From contig NZ_CP114780.1 of assembly GCF_027359415.1 (NCBI RefSeq), positions 992,001-1,056,000 on the forward strand: 64,000 nt of DNA, written 5' to 3'. The stretch's first letter is position 1. The number at the start of each line of letters is the position of its first letter. This DNA comes from Prochlorococcus marinus str. MIT 0918. GTDB lineage: Bacteria; Cyanobacteriota; Cyanobacteriia; PCC-6307; Cyanobiaceae. Below are positions 55,172-64,000 of this stretch, piece by piece. The notes below the pieces were generated by a model. That model made no database searches, was not told where the DNA came from, and saw only the letters and a program-made list of their open reading frames with translations. Made by a program: the position numbers and the translations under genes.

Positions 55172-55582
55172 TTAACGCTTAGAGAACTGAGGAGCTTTAC
55201 GCGCTTTCTTTAAGCCATATTTTCTTCTCTCTTTAGCTCGTGGATCTCTACTCAAATGGCCTTCATTTTTCAATGGCTTACGATTATCAGCAGACAATTC
55301 ACAAAGAGCTCTTGCTGCACCTTGCTTAATGGCATCTGATTGACCTGTTAAGCCACCACCATAAACATTGACCAAAACATCATATGCATCAGCCAAACCA
55401 AGTGTTATTAATGGAGCTCTAACAGCAGAAAGATATGCAGGGTTGAAATTTAAATAGTGCTCACCAGCTCTACCATTAATAGTTACTTTGCCAGTACCAG
55501 GAACTAAGCGAACACGGGCCACAGAAGTTTTTCTTCGGCCAGTACCCCAGTAGACAACAGTATTTTTAGGTGAATTATTCAT
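55172..55582 (-). CDS. rpsI: 30S ribosomal protein S9
   Basis: The 136-residue S9 has [21 protein letters not shown] near its N terminus (residues 9-29, mentioned as a landmark), a central [19 protein letters not shown], and the conserved C-terminal [15 protein letters not shown], whose final Arg contacts the P-site tRNA. It starts at ATG 55582, four bases after the rplM stop, so the pair is tightly coupled. Confidence 0.97.
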   Translation of the reverse strand: MNNSPKNTVVYWGTGRRKTSVARVRLVPGTGKVTINGRAGEHYLNFNPAYLSAVRAPLITLGLADAYDVLVNVYGGGLTGQSDAIKQGAARALCELSADNRKPLKNEGHLSRDPRAKERRKYGLKKARKAPQFSKR

Positions 55583-55586
55583 TTAA

Positions 55587-56033
55587 CTAATTAGAAATAG
55601 AATTAAGTTTAAGAATTTGTGGATTTTGAGCAGCATGAGGATGCTCAGAACCTCTATAGACTTTTAATTTTCGAAATAATTGTCTCCCCAGTGCATTATG
55701 AGGAAGCATACCTTTAATTGCTTTTTCAATAATTCTTTCGGGTATACGTTCCTGAAGAGCATTAAAAGTTTCAACTTTCATTCCACCAGGTCTACCTGAA
55801 TGCCTTCGATAAAGCTTTTGCATGCCTTTTTTGCCACTAACCTGAATTTTCTCAGCATTAACAACAACAACAAAATCTCCAGTATCTAAATGTGGAGTAA
55901 AGCTTGGCTTTCTTTTACCACGAAGAATTGATGCAACTTCAGTAGCAAGTCTTCCTAGTGTTTGATTCTCTGCGTCTACCAGATACCACTGGCGGTTGAG
56001 GGAATTTAGGGATGGGGTAATAGTCTTGTTCAT
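55587..56033 (-). CDS. rplM: 50S ribosomal protein L13
   Basis: The 148-residue L13 shows [18 protein letters not shown] near residue 14, [24 protein letters not shown] near 37 (landmark only), and the [20 protein letters not shown] block near 108. It starts at ATG 56033, almost directly behind the GGAGAG sequence. The upstream 194 bp contains two inverted repeats, described separately, and may hold a promoter for rplM-rpsI. Confidence 0.97.
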   Translation of the reverse strand: MNKTITPSLNSLNRQWYLVDAENQTLGRLATEVASILRGKRKPSFTPHLDTGDFVVVVNAEKIQVSGKKGMQKLYRRHSGRPGGMKVETFNALQERIPERIIEKAIKGMLPHNALGRQLFRKLKVYRGSEHPHAAQNPQILKLNSISN

Positions 56034-56076
56034 CTCTCCGGCATGCCGGTTGAGTATACCTCTGCCTAAGGCAGGG
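56034..56076 (-). promoter_or_regulatory. rplM leader with inverted repeats next to the start codon
   Basis: CCGGCATGCCGG at 56038-56049 is a perfect 12-bp palindrome whose last bases overlap GGAGAG, the only Shine-Dalgarno candidate, which touches the ATG. A second hairpin at 56060-56076 (CTCTGCC-TAA-GGCAGGG, read on the top strand) lies 10 bp upstream. Ribosomal-protein leaders with stems at the start codon are known for L13 in Firmicutes; whether this is related cannot be judged by eye. Confidence 0.45.
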
Positions 56077-56227
56077 CTTATTCGCTGAGACTAAGACCAA
56101 AAAGTATGATCTTTAGCTCAAACAATTATTTTACACTTCGACAGAATAATTTGAAAATTTTAATTTAATAAAAGCAGGCTGAAGTCTTGATTATTTGCAA
56201 CTCCATACAAGAATGAGCGTTGTTAAC

Positions 56228-57070
56228 TTAATTAAGAAGAGGAGGCTGTGGCGGTGGATTATTCGTTGCAACAGAAAAATCTGGAAAGCTATCTAAAGGA
56301 CTATTCTCAGGGAAAACTGGCTCTGGATAGCCAGCACTAAGAAAACAAAGTCCTTTAGCAGGTGCAGCTTCTTTTACTTCTGATCTTAACTTTTTCTGCC
56401 ATCTAGTATTAAATTCATTTATTGAAAGTTTATGCTCTCCTATTGCCACAAGTTGTCCAACTAATAATCTAACCATTCCATATAAAAAACCACTCGCCTG
56501 AATTTCTAAAATCACTAAATCTCCGTTTCTCCAAAGGCTAGTTTTTTGAATAGTTGTCAATGCATTAACTCTATTACTTCCGCTTCGTTGAAAGGCAGAA
56601 AAATCATGATAGCCAATAATACTATTCAATGCAAATCCCATTAATTTTTCATCCAATTTATATTGATATTTATGCCAACTCCAAGGAGATAAAAAAAGGT
56701 TAGGAGTGAGGCTATTGTAAATCATATATTTATATCTTCTATAAATAGCTGAGTAACAAGCATGCCATTCAAATGGTTTTTCCACGCAATCAATAACCCT
56801 AACTGACGAAGGTAATCTGCCATTTAATGCAGATGGCCATCTGTGTACAGGTATTTGTCCAACAGAATCAAAATGAACTACTTGACCAGCAGCATGTACT
56901 CCAGAATCAGTTCTCCCAGCAGCGACAACTTTTATCTCATGAAATGGCTCTAAAGAAAAAATACTTTCTTCAAGAATTTTTTGAACAGTTTCTCCAGCTT
57001 TTTGTCTTTGCCAACCATTAAAATATGTACCTTGATATTGAATTAATAATGCTATTCGCCGAAGCTTCAT
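56228..57070 (-). CDS. truA: tRNA pseudouridine synthase A
   Basis: TruA makes pseudouridine at positions 38-40 of the tRNA anticodon arm. The 280-residue product has the catalytic Asp in [19 protein letters not shown] near residue 54, plus RRYKYMIYN near 110 and [12 protein letters not shown] near 195. The C-terminal 20 residues are a proline-rich tail ([11 protein letters not shown]). It follows rplQ by 58 bp in the ribosomal cluster, the usual place in cyanobacteria. Confidence 0.95.
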   Translation of the reverse strand: MKLRRIALLIQYQGTYFNGWQRQKAGETVQKILEESIFSLEPFHEIKVVAAGRTDSGVHAAGQVVHFDSVGQIPVHRWPSALNGRLPSSVRVIDCVEKPFEWHACYSAIYRRYKYMIYNSLTPNLFLSPWSWHKYQYKLDEKLMGFALNSIIGYHDFSAFQRSGSNRVNALTTIQKTSLWRNGDLVILEIQASGFLYGMVRLLVGQLVAIGEHKLSINEFNTRWQKKLRSEVKEAAPAKGLCFLSAGYPEPVFPENSPLDSFPDFSVATNNPPPQPPLLN

Positions 57071-57128
57071 ATAATTAATTAAGCCTTAAAAACCTCAATA
57101 AGGATAAGGAAATAATTATATTTTCACC

Positions 57129-57479
57129 TTAAACAAGCTCAATAATTGCCATTTCAGCATTATCACCTTTTCTAGAAACTGTTCTTACAATTCTCGTATA
57201 ACCACCAGCTCTATCCCCATAACGTTCTTTAGCTTTTTCAAATAAAGAATGCACAAGTTTTTTATCATATATAAAGCCTATTGCTCTTCTTCTGGCAGCC
57301 AAACTTCCATCTTTTGCAAGAGTTATCATTCTTTCAACCTCATCTCGAAGAGCTTTTGCCCGGGCTTTGGTAGTTGTAACTCTGCCTTCACGAATTAACT
57401 GCGTTGTTAATCCACGCAATAATGCTTTTCTTTGATCAGCTGGCAATCCAAGCTGTGGAACACGTAGTTGATGACGCAT
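57129..57479 (-). CDS. rplQ: 50S ribosomal protein L17
   Basis: The 116-residue L17 is identified by [19 protein letters not shown] near residue 20, [16 protein letters not shown], and the C-terminal [23 protein letters not shown] (residues 94-116). It follows rpoA by 37 bp, as in most bacteria. It starts at ATG 57479. Confidence 0.97.
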   Translation of the reverse strand: MRHQLRVPQLGLPADQRKALLRGLTTQLIREGRVTTTKARAKALRDEVERMITLAKDGSLAARRRAIGFIYDKKLVHSLFEKAKERYGDRAGGYTRIVRTVSRKGDNAEMAIIELV

Positions 57480-57516
57480 AGTCTTAACTCCTCCTAAGAA
57501 CTAGTACAAATTAAAT

Positions 57517-58455
57517 TCATGCAGATGTTCTGCTCTGAGGAATAGAAATTCCAATTCTTTCCAAAGCTTCAATAACTTCATCTGCGGATTTAGAACCAAA
57601 GTTTTTAATCTCTAGTAAATCTTCATAGCTAAATCCCATTAAATCAGAAACTGAGTTAACTTGAGCTCGTTTTAAACAGTTATATGCTCTTACTGAAAGA
57701 TTTAATTCTTCTAAAGGTATTTGAGCTTCTGAAGGAGGCTCTGGTTCTACTGGAACTTCTTCAACCATAGTCACTGTTGCTAAAGGCTGAAAAAGCTCTA
57801 TTAATTGATTAGCCGCTTCAGCTACTGCGTCATCAGGAGTAATAGAACCATCAGTAACAATTTCCAAGCGCAGCCTTTCTCGTGAAGATGCACCTTCAGA
57901 TACAGCAGTTTCGTCAATTGTAAAATTAACTTTTTTGATAGGCATAAAAACCGCATCTATCTGAAGCAAGTCAATTGCACTTGTCTCTTCATTTCTACGA
58001 TCTACAGGGCGATATCCAATACCTCTTTCAACATGAAGCTCTAGCTCAAGACTATGACCTGACTGAACTGTTGCTATAGGACGATCATTATCAACAACTT
58101 GAACTTGTGATGAGAATTGAAGATCTCTTGCTTTAACTTCAGCTGGACCATTTACCACAAGACGACCTATTTCCAACTCCTGGCTTCTACTATTGACAGT
58201 GAGCTCTTTACAATTCAATAAAATATCTAAGACATCCTCACGAACCCCTGGGACAGTGGCATATTCGTGATTAACTCCGGAAATTCGTACTGCTGTGACT
58301 GCACTACCCTCTAGTCCTCCCATAAGAACTCTTCTAAGAGAATTACCCAAAGTAGTTGCTTGACCTCTATCAAGAGGTCCTATTAGGAATATTCCTGTTT
58401 GGGAGCGATCATTAGAAACTTGATGATCGATACGGTCAATCTGGTATTGCAACAC
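57517..58455 (-). CDS. rpoA: RNA polymerase subunit alpha
   Basis: The 312-residue alpha subunit forms the dimer on which RNA polymerase assembles. The N-terminal domain contains [20 protein letters not shown] near residue 24 and [14 protein letters not shown] near 70. The C-terminal DNA- and activator-binding domain begins after a linker at about residue 240, with [19 protein letters not shown] and [17 protein letters not shown]. The start is GTG at 58455, 52 bp after rpsK. It completes the core enzyme set present in this window. Confidence 0.98.
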   Translation of the reverse strand: MLQYQIDRIDHQVSNDRSQTGIFLIGPLDRGQATTLGNSLRRVLMGGLEGSAVTAVRISGVNHEYATVPGVREDVLDILLNCKELTVNSRSQELEIGRLVVNGPAEVKARDLQFSSQVQVVDNDRPIATVQSGHSLELELHVERGIGYRPVDRRNEETSAIDLLQIDAVFMPIKKVNFTIDETAVSEGASSRERLRLEIVTDGSITPDDAVAEAANQLIELFQPLATVTMVEEVPVEPEPPSEAQIPLEELNLSVRAYNCLKRAQVNSVSDLMGFSYEDLLEIKNFGSKSADEVIEALERIGISIPQSRTSA

Positions 58456-58507
58456 GGGCTAAATCAATAAATAGAGGGATAAAGAAATTTAGAATAATTG
58501 AAAAAGG

Positions 58508-58900
58508 TTAAACGCGCCTGCGCTTAGCTCTTCTACAACCATTGTGAGGTAGAGGTGTCACGTCACGTATTAGTGTGATCTCTAGACCAGCCACTTGCAA
58601 AGCGCGAATGGCGGTTTCACGACCAGAGCCTGGTCCTCTAACAAGGACCTCAATCTGTCGCATGCCTTGATCAACTGCTCTTCTCGCTGCAGCTTCTGCA
58701 GCAGTTTGAGCAGCAAATGGTGTACCTTTTCTAGCTCCTTTAAAGCCACTTGCACCAGCTGATGACCATGAAATAACTTCACCATTAGTATCAGTTATAG
58801 AAACAATTGTGTTATTAAAGGTGCTTTGAATATGCACAACTCCATTAGGGACATTGCGCTTATTCTTCTTTGAACCTGTTTTCTTTGCTGGAGTGGCCAT
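58508..58900 (-). CDS. rpsK: 30S ribosomal protein S11
   Basis: The 130-residue S11 has [21 protein letters not shown] near residue 21 (landmark), [17 protein letters not shown] near 49, and the C-terminal [20 protein letters not shown]11 lies on the 30S platform next to the Shine-Dalgarno duplex. It starts at ATG 58900, 71 bp after rpsM; the gap holds a strong hairpin. Confidence 0.97.
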   Translation of the reverse strand: MATPAKKTGSKKNKRNVPNGVVHIQSTFNNTIVSITDTNGEVISWSSAGASGFKGARKGTPFAAQTAAEAAARRAVDQGMRQIEVLVRGPGSGRETAIRALQVAGLEITLIRDVTPLPHNGCRRAKRRRV

Positions 58901-58937
58901 TAGGGTGGGCCTGCTGGAGAAGTGGATAAGAGAAAGA

Positions 58938-58959
58938 AAGCCTTAGATAGCTAAGGCTT
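58938..58959 (-). terminator. Hairpin between rpsM and rpsK
   Basis: AAGCCTTAG pairs perfectly with CTAAGGCTT over 9 bp around the four-base loop ATAG (top-strand reading). On the minus strand it is followed by TCTTTCTCTT, a broken T-rich tail. It looks like a weak or partial terminator inside the operon, which could lower expression of rpsK, rpoA and rplQ relative to upstream genes, or act as a processing site. Confidence 0.55.
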
Positions 58960-58971
58960 GGAAGCAAAAAA

Positions 58972-59337
58972 TTATTTCTTTCTACCTGCAACTGTTTTAC
59001 GAGAACCTCTACGAGTACGAGCATTTGTCCTAGTACGTTGACCTCGAACAGGAAGGCTCATTCGATGACGACGACCACGAAGACATCCTATGTCTTGCAA
59101 TCGTTTCAAAGCCATTCCTTCCTGGCGACGCAAATCACCTTCAACAGTGAAGGATTCAGTTGCTGCTCTTAGTTTTTGAACATCACCATCATCTAAATCC
59201 TTAACACGTATATCAGGGTTTACCCCTGTTTTAGAAAGGATAGTCTGGGCTCGGGTTAAACCAATCCCATATATATAGGTGAGGGCAACCTCTACCCGTT
59301 TTTCACGGGGTATGTCGATGCCAGCGATTCTTGCCAC
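58972..59337 (-). CDS. rpsM: 30S ribosomal protein S13
   Basis: The 121-residue S13 begins [21 protein letters not shown] and has the [13 protein letters not shown] segment near residue 22, the [20 protein letters not shown] block near 69 and the C-terminal [20 protein letters not shown]. It contacts the P-site tRNA and the 50S subunit. The start is GTG at 59337, with no clear Shine-Dalgarno sequence. Hairpins flank it on both sides. Confidence 0.97.
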   Translation of the reverse strand: MARIAGIDIPREKRVEVALTYIYGIGLTRAQTILSKTGVNPDIRVKDLDDGDVQKLRAATESFTVEGDLRRQEGMALKRLQDIGCLRGRRHRMSLPVRGQRTRTNARTRRGSRKTVAGRKK

Positions 59338-59365
59338 TTAAACTTTGAATCGAAGATAAAGGTGA

Positions 59366-59384
59366 AATCACTCAAAGAGTGATT
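59366..59384 (-). promoter_or_regulatory. Hairpin in the rpmJ-rpsM spacer
   Basis: AATCACTC pairs perfectly with GAGTGATT over 8 bp around the loop AAA, 29 bp ahead of the rpsM GTG on the minus strand. There is no T-run after it. It may mark an RNA processing point or translational control of rpsM. Confidence 0.45.
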
Positions 59385-59455
59385 AATTAAACAATCTAAA
59401 GGAAAAGATCAACTAAAAACTAGCAACCATTTTCTTAAGAAATAAAGCCAAGGTT

Positions 59456-59572
59456 TTAGCCTTGACGCTGTTTGTGCTTTTGAGTAGCAGTGCAAATGAC
59501 CATTACTCTGCCGTGGCGACGAATCACCCGACATTTTTCACACATTTTCTTGACTGAAGCGCGCACCTTCAT
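59456..59572 (-). CDS. rpmJ: 50S ribosomal protein L36
   Basis: A 38-residue frame running from the ATG at 59572 to a TAA at 59456, reading [20 protein letters not shown] followed by [18 protein letters not shown]. This is the C+ form of L36, with the zinc ligands Cys11, Cys14, Cys27 and, in place of a fourth Cys, His33. It lies between adk and rpsM, the normal cyanobacterial position. The stop codon overlaps a small inverted repeat (CAAGG/CCTTG). Confidence 0.96.
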
Positions 59573-59618
59573 ATGGTGAGGCCCTCCATATTTGCAAACA
59601 CAAATTTTACTACACCGT

Positions 59619-60167
59619 TCAATTTAATGCGTTTCTGATCCGACTTTTCACATCTTTTATGTTTCCACACCCTTCAACAGATCTTAAAATTCCTAAATTT
59701 TGATAGAAATTTATTAAAGGAGCCGTTTTTTCCCTATAGATACTCAACCTATTTCTTATAACTTCTGCATTGTCATCTTTTCTTCCTCGTGAGAGCAATC
59801 TATCAGTAAGGGTCTCATCATCTATTTCTATTAAAAGAACTGCTTTTATAGGCTGAACAATCTTTTCTAATAATTCTCCTAATAATTGTGCTTGAGCAAG
59901 ATTCCGAGGAAAACCATCCAATAACCAGCCTTGACTACAATTTGAAAGCCTTTTCTTAACTATAGACAAAACAATGTCATCACTTACAAGTTCACCTCTA
60001 TTCATAATCAATTCAGCCTCTTTACCCAAGTCAGTTCCCGCTGAAACTTCTTCTCGTAACAATTCTCCTGTGGATAAATGCAATAAACCGTGATCATTGC
60101 AAAGCAATTCTGCCTGAGTACCTTTGCCAGCTCCTGGAGGGCCTAAAAACAATAGTCGGTTCTGCAT
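59619..60167 (-). CDS. adk: Adenylate kinase
   Basis: Adk interconverts AMP plus ATP with two ADP. The 182-residue product is the short-lid type usual for cyanobacteria. The P-loop is [16 protein letters not shown] at residues 7-22, the AMP-binding part has [11 protein letters not shown] near 32, and [13 protein letters not shown] near 84 is diagnostic. The lid is reduced (SRGRKDDN). It lies between secY and rpmJ, 37 bp after secY, as in many bacteria. Confidence 0.96.
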
Positions 60168-60204
60168 TTTATTAAATCAAGATAAAAGTTTAGATTGAAT
60201 TAGA

Positions 60205-61524
60205 TTATTGACGAACAAGACCCTCATACCTTTGTGAAATCACATAAGTTTGAACTTGTTTCGCTGTATCTATAGCAACACCAACGAGAATCAATAAAGA
60301 TGTTGCTCCTAATCCCTGAAAAGTTTGAACATTAGTAGCACGTTCAACAGCAGCAGGAACAATTGCAACAGATCCTAAGAAAACACCCCCTAATAAAGTC
60401 AACCTATTTTGAACACCAGAGAGATATTTTGCAGTAGCACTTCCAGGGCGAACTCCTGGTATAGCAACACCACCCCGCTTTAGATTCGCTGCAATATCTA
60501 TTGGATTGATTGTTAAAGAAGCATAAAAATATGCAAAGCCAAGAATTAAAGCAAAGAAGGTAATTGCATAAGGCCAAGGATTAGCTGCTCCTGGATTTAA
60601 TGCACTAGCAGCTTTTATTAAAAAAGGATTCTTAGTAACATTTGCAATTGTAATAGGTAAAAAAATCAATGCAGAAGCAAAAATAATGGGCATTACCCCT
60701 CCAGCATTAAGTTTAAGAGGTAAATAACTTTGACGAGTGGGTAATAAAGCACTGCCTCCTATTTGTCTTTTAGCGCTTACAATTGGCAGTCTTCGAGCTC
60801 CCTCCTGAACAAAAATTATTCCAACAATGGTTATCAAAAAGACTATTAAAAGAACAATTATTCCAAAAACATCACTTCTATCACCTGTTTGGGCCTTTTC
60901 AATCGTAGAACTAAGTGCCTTAGGCAAAGTAGCCACAATATTCAAAAAAATTACTAAGGAAGCTCCCTGACCAATCCCTTTTTCAGTAATAATTTCACTT
61001 AACCACATCACAATCATTGAGCCTGTAACTAGCGCAATTGATGTTTGAACAACAAATGCAACCTCACTCAAATTCTCCACTGAATATTGTCTAAGAATTA
61101 ATGCAAATACTAAGCTTTGCATTAGCCCCCAGCCTAAAGCTAAGTAACGAGTAATTTGAGAAATTTTTCTCCGACCAGCTTCCCCTTCATTTTTTTGTAA
61201 ATCTTCCAACTGAGGTAATGCAGCCGTAAGAAGCTGAATAATAATCGAAGCATTAATAAAGGGAAGAATTCCAAGCGCAAAAATCCCAAGAGTTGAAATA
61301 CCTCCTCCAGTAAATATGTCCAAAAAACCAATAAGCTGTCCTCCTTGTTGAATAAATTCTTTAAAAGCTTCCCTATCTATGCCAGGGACTGGAATATAAA
61401 TACCTAGTCTCACAAAAAAAAGAAGGCCTAAAGTTATTAATACTCTCCCTCTAAGCTCCTTATTGAGAATTAACTGAGTAATTACTTCCGATGCACTTGG
61501 ATTTCTACCTCTTGTAACAAGCAT
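60205..61524 (-). CDS. secY: Protein translocase subunit SecY
   Basis: SecY is the channel of the Sec translocon in the plasma and thylakoid membranes. The 439-residue protein has ten predicted membrane segments. Typical blocks are RLGIYIPVPGIDREAF near residue 40, the plug region GGGISTLGIFALGILPFINASI near 73 (landmark only), and the cytosolic loop QEGARRLPIVSAKRQIGG near 240. It starts at ATG 61524, 71 bp after rplO and ahead of adk, in the standard spc-operon order. Confidence 0.97.
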   Translation of the reverse strand: MLVTRGRNPSASEVITQLILNKELRGRVLITLGLLFFVRLGIYIPVPGIDREAFKEFIQQGGQLIGFLDIFTGGGISTLGIFALGILPFINASIIIQLLTAALPQLEDLQKNEGEAGRRKISQITRYLALGWGLMQSLVFALILRQYSVENLSEVAFVVQTSIALVTGSMIVMWLSEIITEKGIGQGASLVIFLNIVATLPKALSSTIEKAQTGDRSDVFGIIVLLIVFLITIVGIIFVQEGARRLPIVSAKRQIGGSALLPTRQSYLPLKLNAGGVMPIIFASALIFLPITIANVTKNPFLIKAASALNPGAANPWPYAITFFALILGFAYFYASLTINPIDIAANLKRGGVAIPGVRPGSATAKYLSGVQNRLTLLGGVFLGSVAIVPAAVERATNVQTFQGLGATSLLILVGVAIDTAKQVQTYVISQRYEGLVRQ

Positions 61525-61595
61525 GAACTGATCTAAGGAAATTTCAAGCTAATAAAATAATTTTAATAAATTAAAGTTTATCTTTACCATATTTG

Positions 61596-62045
61596 CTAAA
61601 AACTCTCACACGAGCCTCCAGCAGCTTCGATTTTTTGTTGTGCAGATTTAGTAAAAGAAGAAGCTTGAACTGTCAATTTCACTTTCAAATTACCATTGCC
61701 CAAAACCTTTAATGGATTCTTAGGACTAGTAACAATACCTGCTTTAACTAGAGAGTCAAGATTGACAACTGTTCCTTCTTTTAAATCATTTAAAGCAGAA
61801 ACATTAATGATTGTAAAGGATTTTGGATTGATTAAAGGAAAGTGCTTCAACTTAGGAACGCGTCTATATAAAGGCATTTGGCCTCCTTCAAAGCCAGGTC
61901 GAGTTGGCCTTCCAGATCTAGATTTTTGTCCTCGCATACCAAAGCCACAACTGGCTCCCTGTCCAGCAGAAATACCTCTGCCTTTCCTCAACTTGGGCTT
62001 ACGTGCACCCTTATTTGATTTTAAAGATTCAAGTTTAAAAGTCAT
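61596..62045 (-). CDS. rplO: 50S ribosomal protein L15
   Basis: The 149-residue L15 begins at the ATG at 62045 ([20 protein letters not shown]). An in-frame TTG nine bases upstream would overlap rpsE and is less likely; the ATG choice leaves a 5-base gap. Landmarks are [26 protein letters not shown] near residue 20 (seen in two parts) and [15 protein letters not shown] near 61. It contributes to late 50S assembly. Confidence 0.95.
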   Translation of the reverse strand: MTFKLESLKSNKGARKPKLRKGRGISAGQGASCGFGMRGQKSRSGRPTRPGFEGGQMPLYRRVPKLKHFPLINPKSFTIINVSALNDLKEGTVVNLDSLVKAGIVTSPKNPLKVLGNGNLKVKLTVQASSFTKSAQQKIEAAGGSCESF

Positions 62046-62050
62046 GGTTT

Positions 62051-62677
62051 TCAAGAATAAATCTGTTCTAGGGATATACCCCGTTCTTTTGCAGTGGCTT
62101 TATGAGTACGCAATTCCCCCAATGCAACCATTGCAGCCCTTGCATTATTCAAAGGTGTTTTACTACCTAATCTCTTAGCTAAAACATTTTTTATTCCAGC
62201 AAGTTCTAAAACTGTACGAATAGAACCTCCAGCAATAACACCTGTACCAGGGGCAGCAGGGCGGATCAAAACACTAGCTGCCCCATCTCTTCCATTAGAA
62301 AGTGTAGGGATAGAACTACTAGAGGTTAAAGGAACTCTAACAAGATTCTTTTTTCCATCTGCAACACCTTTTCTTACGGCTCCTATAACATCTCCTGCCT
62401 TTCCTACTCCAACTCCTACTTGACCTTTTTCATTGCCCACTACAACAATTGCTCTAAAACTCATCTTTTTACCACCTTTAACAGTTTTAGAAACTCTGCG
62501 AATCTGAATAACTCTTTCCTGCCATTCAGAATCCCTTTCCTGATTCCTCCTGTCAGAACGTCTTCCTTTGCGGTCTCCACGATTACTTTTTCTTTGCTCT
62601 TGTTGCTGTCCTTCTGCAGCAGAAGGGGCTGAAGCACCTTGTTCTTTTGTTTTGCCTTTTGATTTAGTATCGGTCAT
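62051..62677 (-). CDS. rpsE: 30S ribosomal protein S5
   Basis: The 208-residue S5 carries an N-terminal charged extension of about 50 residues (Lys/Gln/Arg/Glu-rich, ending in [19 protein letters not shown]) typical of marine picocyanobacteria. The conserved core follows: [19 protein letters not shown] near 59, [15 protein letters not shown] near 88, and [18 protein letters not shown] near 152. S5 helps decoding accuracy and mRNA entry. Its start is ATG 62677, 14 bp after rplR. Confidence 0.96.
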   Translation of the reverse strand: MTDTKSKGKTKEQGASAPSAAEGQQQEQRKSNRGDRKGRRSDRRNQERDSEWQERVIQIRRVSKTVKGGKKMSFRAIVVVGNEKGQVGVGVGKAGDVIGAVRKGVADGKKNLVRVPLTSSSSIPTLSNGRDGAASVLIRPAAPGTGVIAGGSIRTVLELAGIKNVLAKRLGSKTPLNNARAAMVALGELRTHKATAKERGISLEQIYS

Positions 62678-62691
62678 TTGTAAAACAATAA

Positions 62692-63060
62692 TCAGAATGT
62701 AAGACCTGCTTGACGCGCAGCCTCTGCTAGAGCCTTAACTCTACCGTGATAAATACTGCCCCCTCTGTCAAAAACAACTTGCTTTATACCCTTTTCGAGA
62801 GCACGCTGTGCAAGAAGTTTTCCGACAGAAGAAGAAGCAGCACAAGTACCTGGATTAACTTTACTATCCGCACGGAGCTCCTTCTCAAGTGTTGAAGCGG
62901 CACAAAGAGTGTTTTGAGCTAAATCATCAATAATCTGAGCATAAATATGGTTGTTAGAACGAAAAACAGCAAGCCTAGGACGCTGCTCTGTTCCACTCAA
63001 AAAACGACGAAGACGTTTATGCCGCTTTTGAGTTTTCTGTTTTCTAGAAAGAGTTGTCAT
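62692..63060 (-). CDS. rplR: 50S ribosomal protein L18
   Basis: The 122-residue L18, which binds 5S rRNA, has [20 protein letters not shown] near residue 13, [12 protein letters not shown] near 35, and the C-terminal [20 protein letters not shown]. It starts at ATG 63060, 30 bp after rplF in the spc-operon order. Confidence 0.96.
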   Translation of the reverse strand: MTTLSRKQKTQKRHKRLRRFLSGTEQRPRLAVFRSNNHIYAQIIDDLAQNTLCAASTLEKELRADSKVNPGTCAASSSVGKLLAQRALEKGIKQVVFDRGGSIYHGRVKALAEAARQAGLTF

Positions 63061-63090
63061 AATTAAAAAAGAAAATGGAATAGAGATAAA

Positions 63091-63630
63091 TTATTTTTTA
63101 CCTGACTTACCAGCTTTTCTAATAATACGTTCACCATCATATTTAATTCCTTTACCTTTATAAGGCTCTGGAGGACGAATACTGCGGATTTTGGCAGCTT
63201 CATTGCCAACCAATTCTTTATCGATACCACTAATTAATACACTAGTATTATTTTCAACTTTAAATGTAATTCCAGAAGGAGGAATAACCTCAACAGGGTG
63301 GCTATACCCTGCACTCACAACAAGATTCTTACCCTTTACCTGTGCTCTGGAACCTACTCCGACAATCTCTAACTTCTTTGAATAACCATTGCTTACCCCT
63401 TCAACCATATTGGCAATTAAAGTTCTAGAAAGTCCATGAAGTTCGCGAGATTTTCTCTTATCACTCTCTGCAGAAACAACTATAGAGCCTTGATCCTGAC
63501 TAATCAGGACTCCTTCAGGAAGAGTTCTACTTAATTCTCCTTTAGGCCCTTTAACGGTTACTAAAAGCCCATCTAATGTGACAGCAACCTTTTCAGGGAC
63601 AGGAATGGGTTTTTTACCAATGCGAGACAT
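63091..63630 (-). CDS. rplF: 50S ribosomal protein L6
   Basis: The 179-residue L6 starts at the ATG at 63630 ([17 protein letters not shown]), the conserved N terminus. The open frame runs on to 63705, but that part overlaps rpsH and is not L6-like. Both L6 repeats are visible, with [16 protein letters not shown] near residue 19 and [29 protein letters not shown] at the end (residues 151-179). L6 lies near the factor-binding site of the 50S subunit. Confidence 0.96.
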   Translation of the reverse strand: MSRIGKKPIPVPEKVAVTLDGLLVTVKGPKGELSRTLPEGVLISQDQGSIVVSAESDKRKSRELHGLSRTLIANMVEGVSNGYSKKLEIVGVGSRAQVKGKNLVVSAGYSHPVEVIPPSGITFKVENNTSVLISGIDKELVGNEAAKIRSIRPPEPYKGKGIKYDGERIIRKAGKSGKK

Positions 63631-63646
63631 AATAAAAAGCTCCTGA

Positions 63647-64000
63647 TTAATAGACGTAGCAGAGAACTTCTCCGCCAATGCCCTGTTTACGAGCATCTCG
63701 ATCACTCATGACCCCTTTAGAAGTAGAAATAATTGCAACTCCTAAACCACCTAAAACCTTTGGCAAACCACGATTATTTTTATAAATTCTCAATCCAGGT
63801 TTACTTACTCTTTTCATCGAACGAATGGTTGGATGACGATGCTTACCGCTGTACTTCAATTGGAGAATAAGATGTTTCTGCACACCTTCTCCTTCTTCAC
63901 TAATTTGAGAGATAAAGCCTTCATTCTGAAGGACTTTTGCAATACTCCTAGACATTCTAGAAGCAGGAACACGAGTGTTTTCGTGTCGTTTTTCACTCGC
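63647..64000 (-). CDS. rpsH: 30S ribosomal protein S8, partial
   Basis: The frame is open to the window edge, so the N terminus is missing; about 16 residues are expected beyond it. Visible are [20 protein letters not shown] at the edge side, then the core [21 protein letters not shown] and the C-terminal [20 protein letters not shown] and GGEVLCYVY. The ATG at 63955 lies inside the protein and is not the start. S8 binds 16S rRNA and is the classical repressor of the spc operon in E. coli. Confidence 0.95.
   Translation of the reverse strand, partial: ASEKRHENTRVPASRMSRSIAKVLQNEGFISQISEEGEGVQKHLILQLKYSGKHRHPTIRSMKRVSKPGLRIYKNNRGLPKVLGGLGVAIISTSKGVMSDRDARKQGIGGEVLCYVY

Overview
The window looks like core chromosome of a marine picocyanobacterium, most likely Prochlorococcus. 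The reasons are: an AT-rich sequence (G+C a little under 40% by eye); RNA polymerase beta' split into rpoC1 and rpoC2; psaA, psaB, psaI and psaL; ferredoxin-type glutamate synthase; LL-diaminopimelate aminotransferase; a plastoquinone/tocopherol-type methyltransferase; an RNase E ending in an arginine run; and very tight packing. A low-light clade of intermediate G+C is my guess from composition and protein style. Strain assignment would need 16S or whole-genome comparison.

Layout. 1-7254 (minus): rpsT-tatD-rpoB-rpoC1-rpoC2, with rpoC2 cut by the window edge. 7389-10550: hisD (+), then rpiA and an HtrA-type protease (-). 10700-16475 (+): rimP-nusA-ylxR-infB translation/transcription operon with a structured rimP leader. 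16578-21425: a small membrane protein, tRNA-Thr(CGT), a radical SAM protein, a CPBP membrane protease, clpS and dapL. 21532-26830 (+): a second large radical SAM protein, RNase E with a long structured leader, and RNase HII. 26849-29852: a DUF1997 protein, pheA, an MPBQ/MSBQ-type methyltransferase and a LON-domain protein. 29918-34686 (-): str operon rpsL-rpsG-fusA-tufA-rpsJ. 34939-42696: ferredoxin glutamate synthase, a YciI-like protein, lipA, and a CbiG-CobJ fusion for B12 synthesis. 43069-51685: photosystem I core genes psaA-psaB and the psaI-psaL pair, separated by a small cell-envelope group (serine hydrolase, NlpC/P60 peptidase, glycosyltransferase, HEAT protein). 51817-53701: tRNA-Ser(GCT), alr and an HNH nuclease. 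53710-64000 (-): the tail of the large ribosomal-protein cluster, rpsH-rplF-rplR-rpsE-rplO-secY-adk-rpmJ-rpsM-rpsK-rpoA-rplQ-truA-rplM-rpsI-rpmE-prfA, with rpsH cut at the edge.

Functionally the window is dominated by transcription (RNAP core alpha, beta, gamma, beta', NusA), translation (ribosomal proteins, EF-Tu, EF-G, IF2, RF1), RNA turnover (RNase E, RNase HII) and photosystem I. Single genes feed histidine, phenylalanine, lysine/peptidoglycan, lipoate, cobalamin, glutamate and plastoquinone synthesis. I see no insertion sequence, phage genes, CRISPR array, toxin-antitoxin pair or defence system.

The most interesting signals are in RNA and gene spacing rather than new proteins. They are: a long G.U-rich hairpin and U-runs ahead of rne; a UUCG-capped hairpin just after tufA that pairs fully only as minus-strand RNA; an inverted repeat that copies the 3' end of tRNA-Thr; leader structures at rimP, psaA and rplM; and several convergent gene pairs whose 3' ends overlap. 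All structures were paired by hand without energy calculation.
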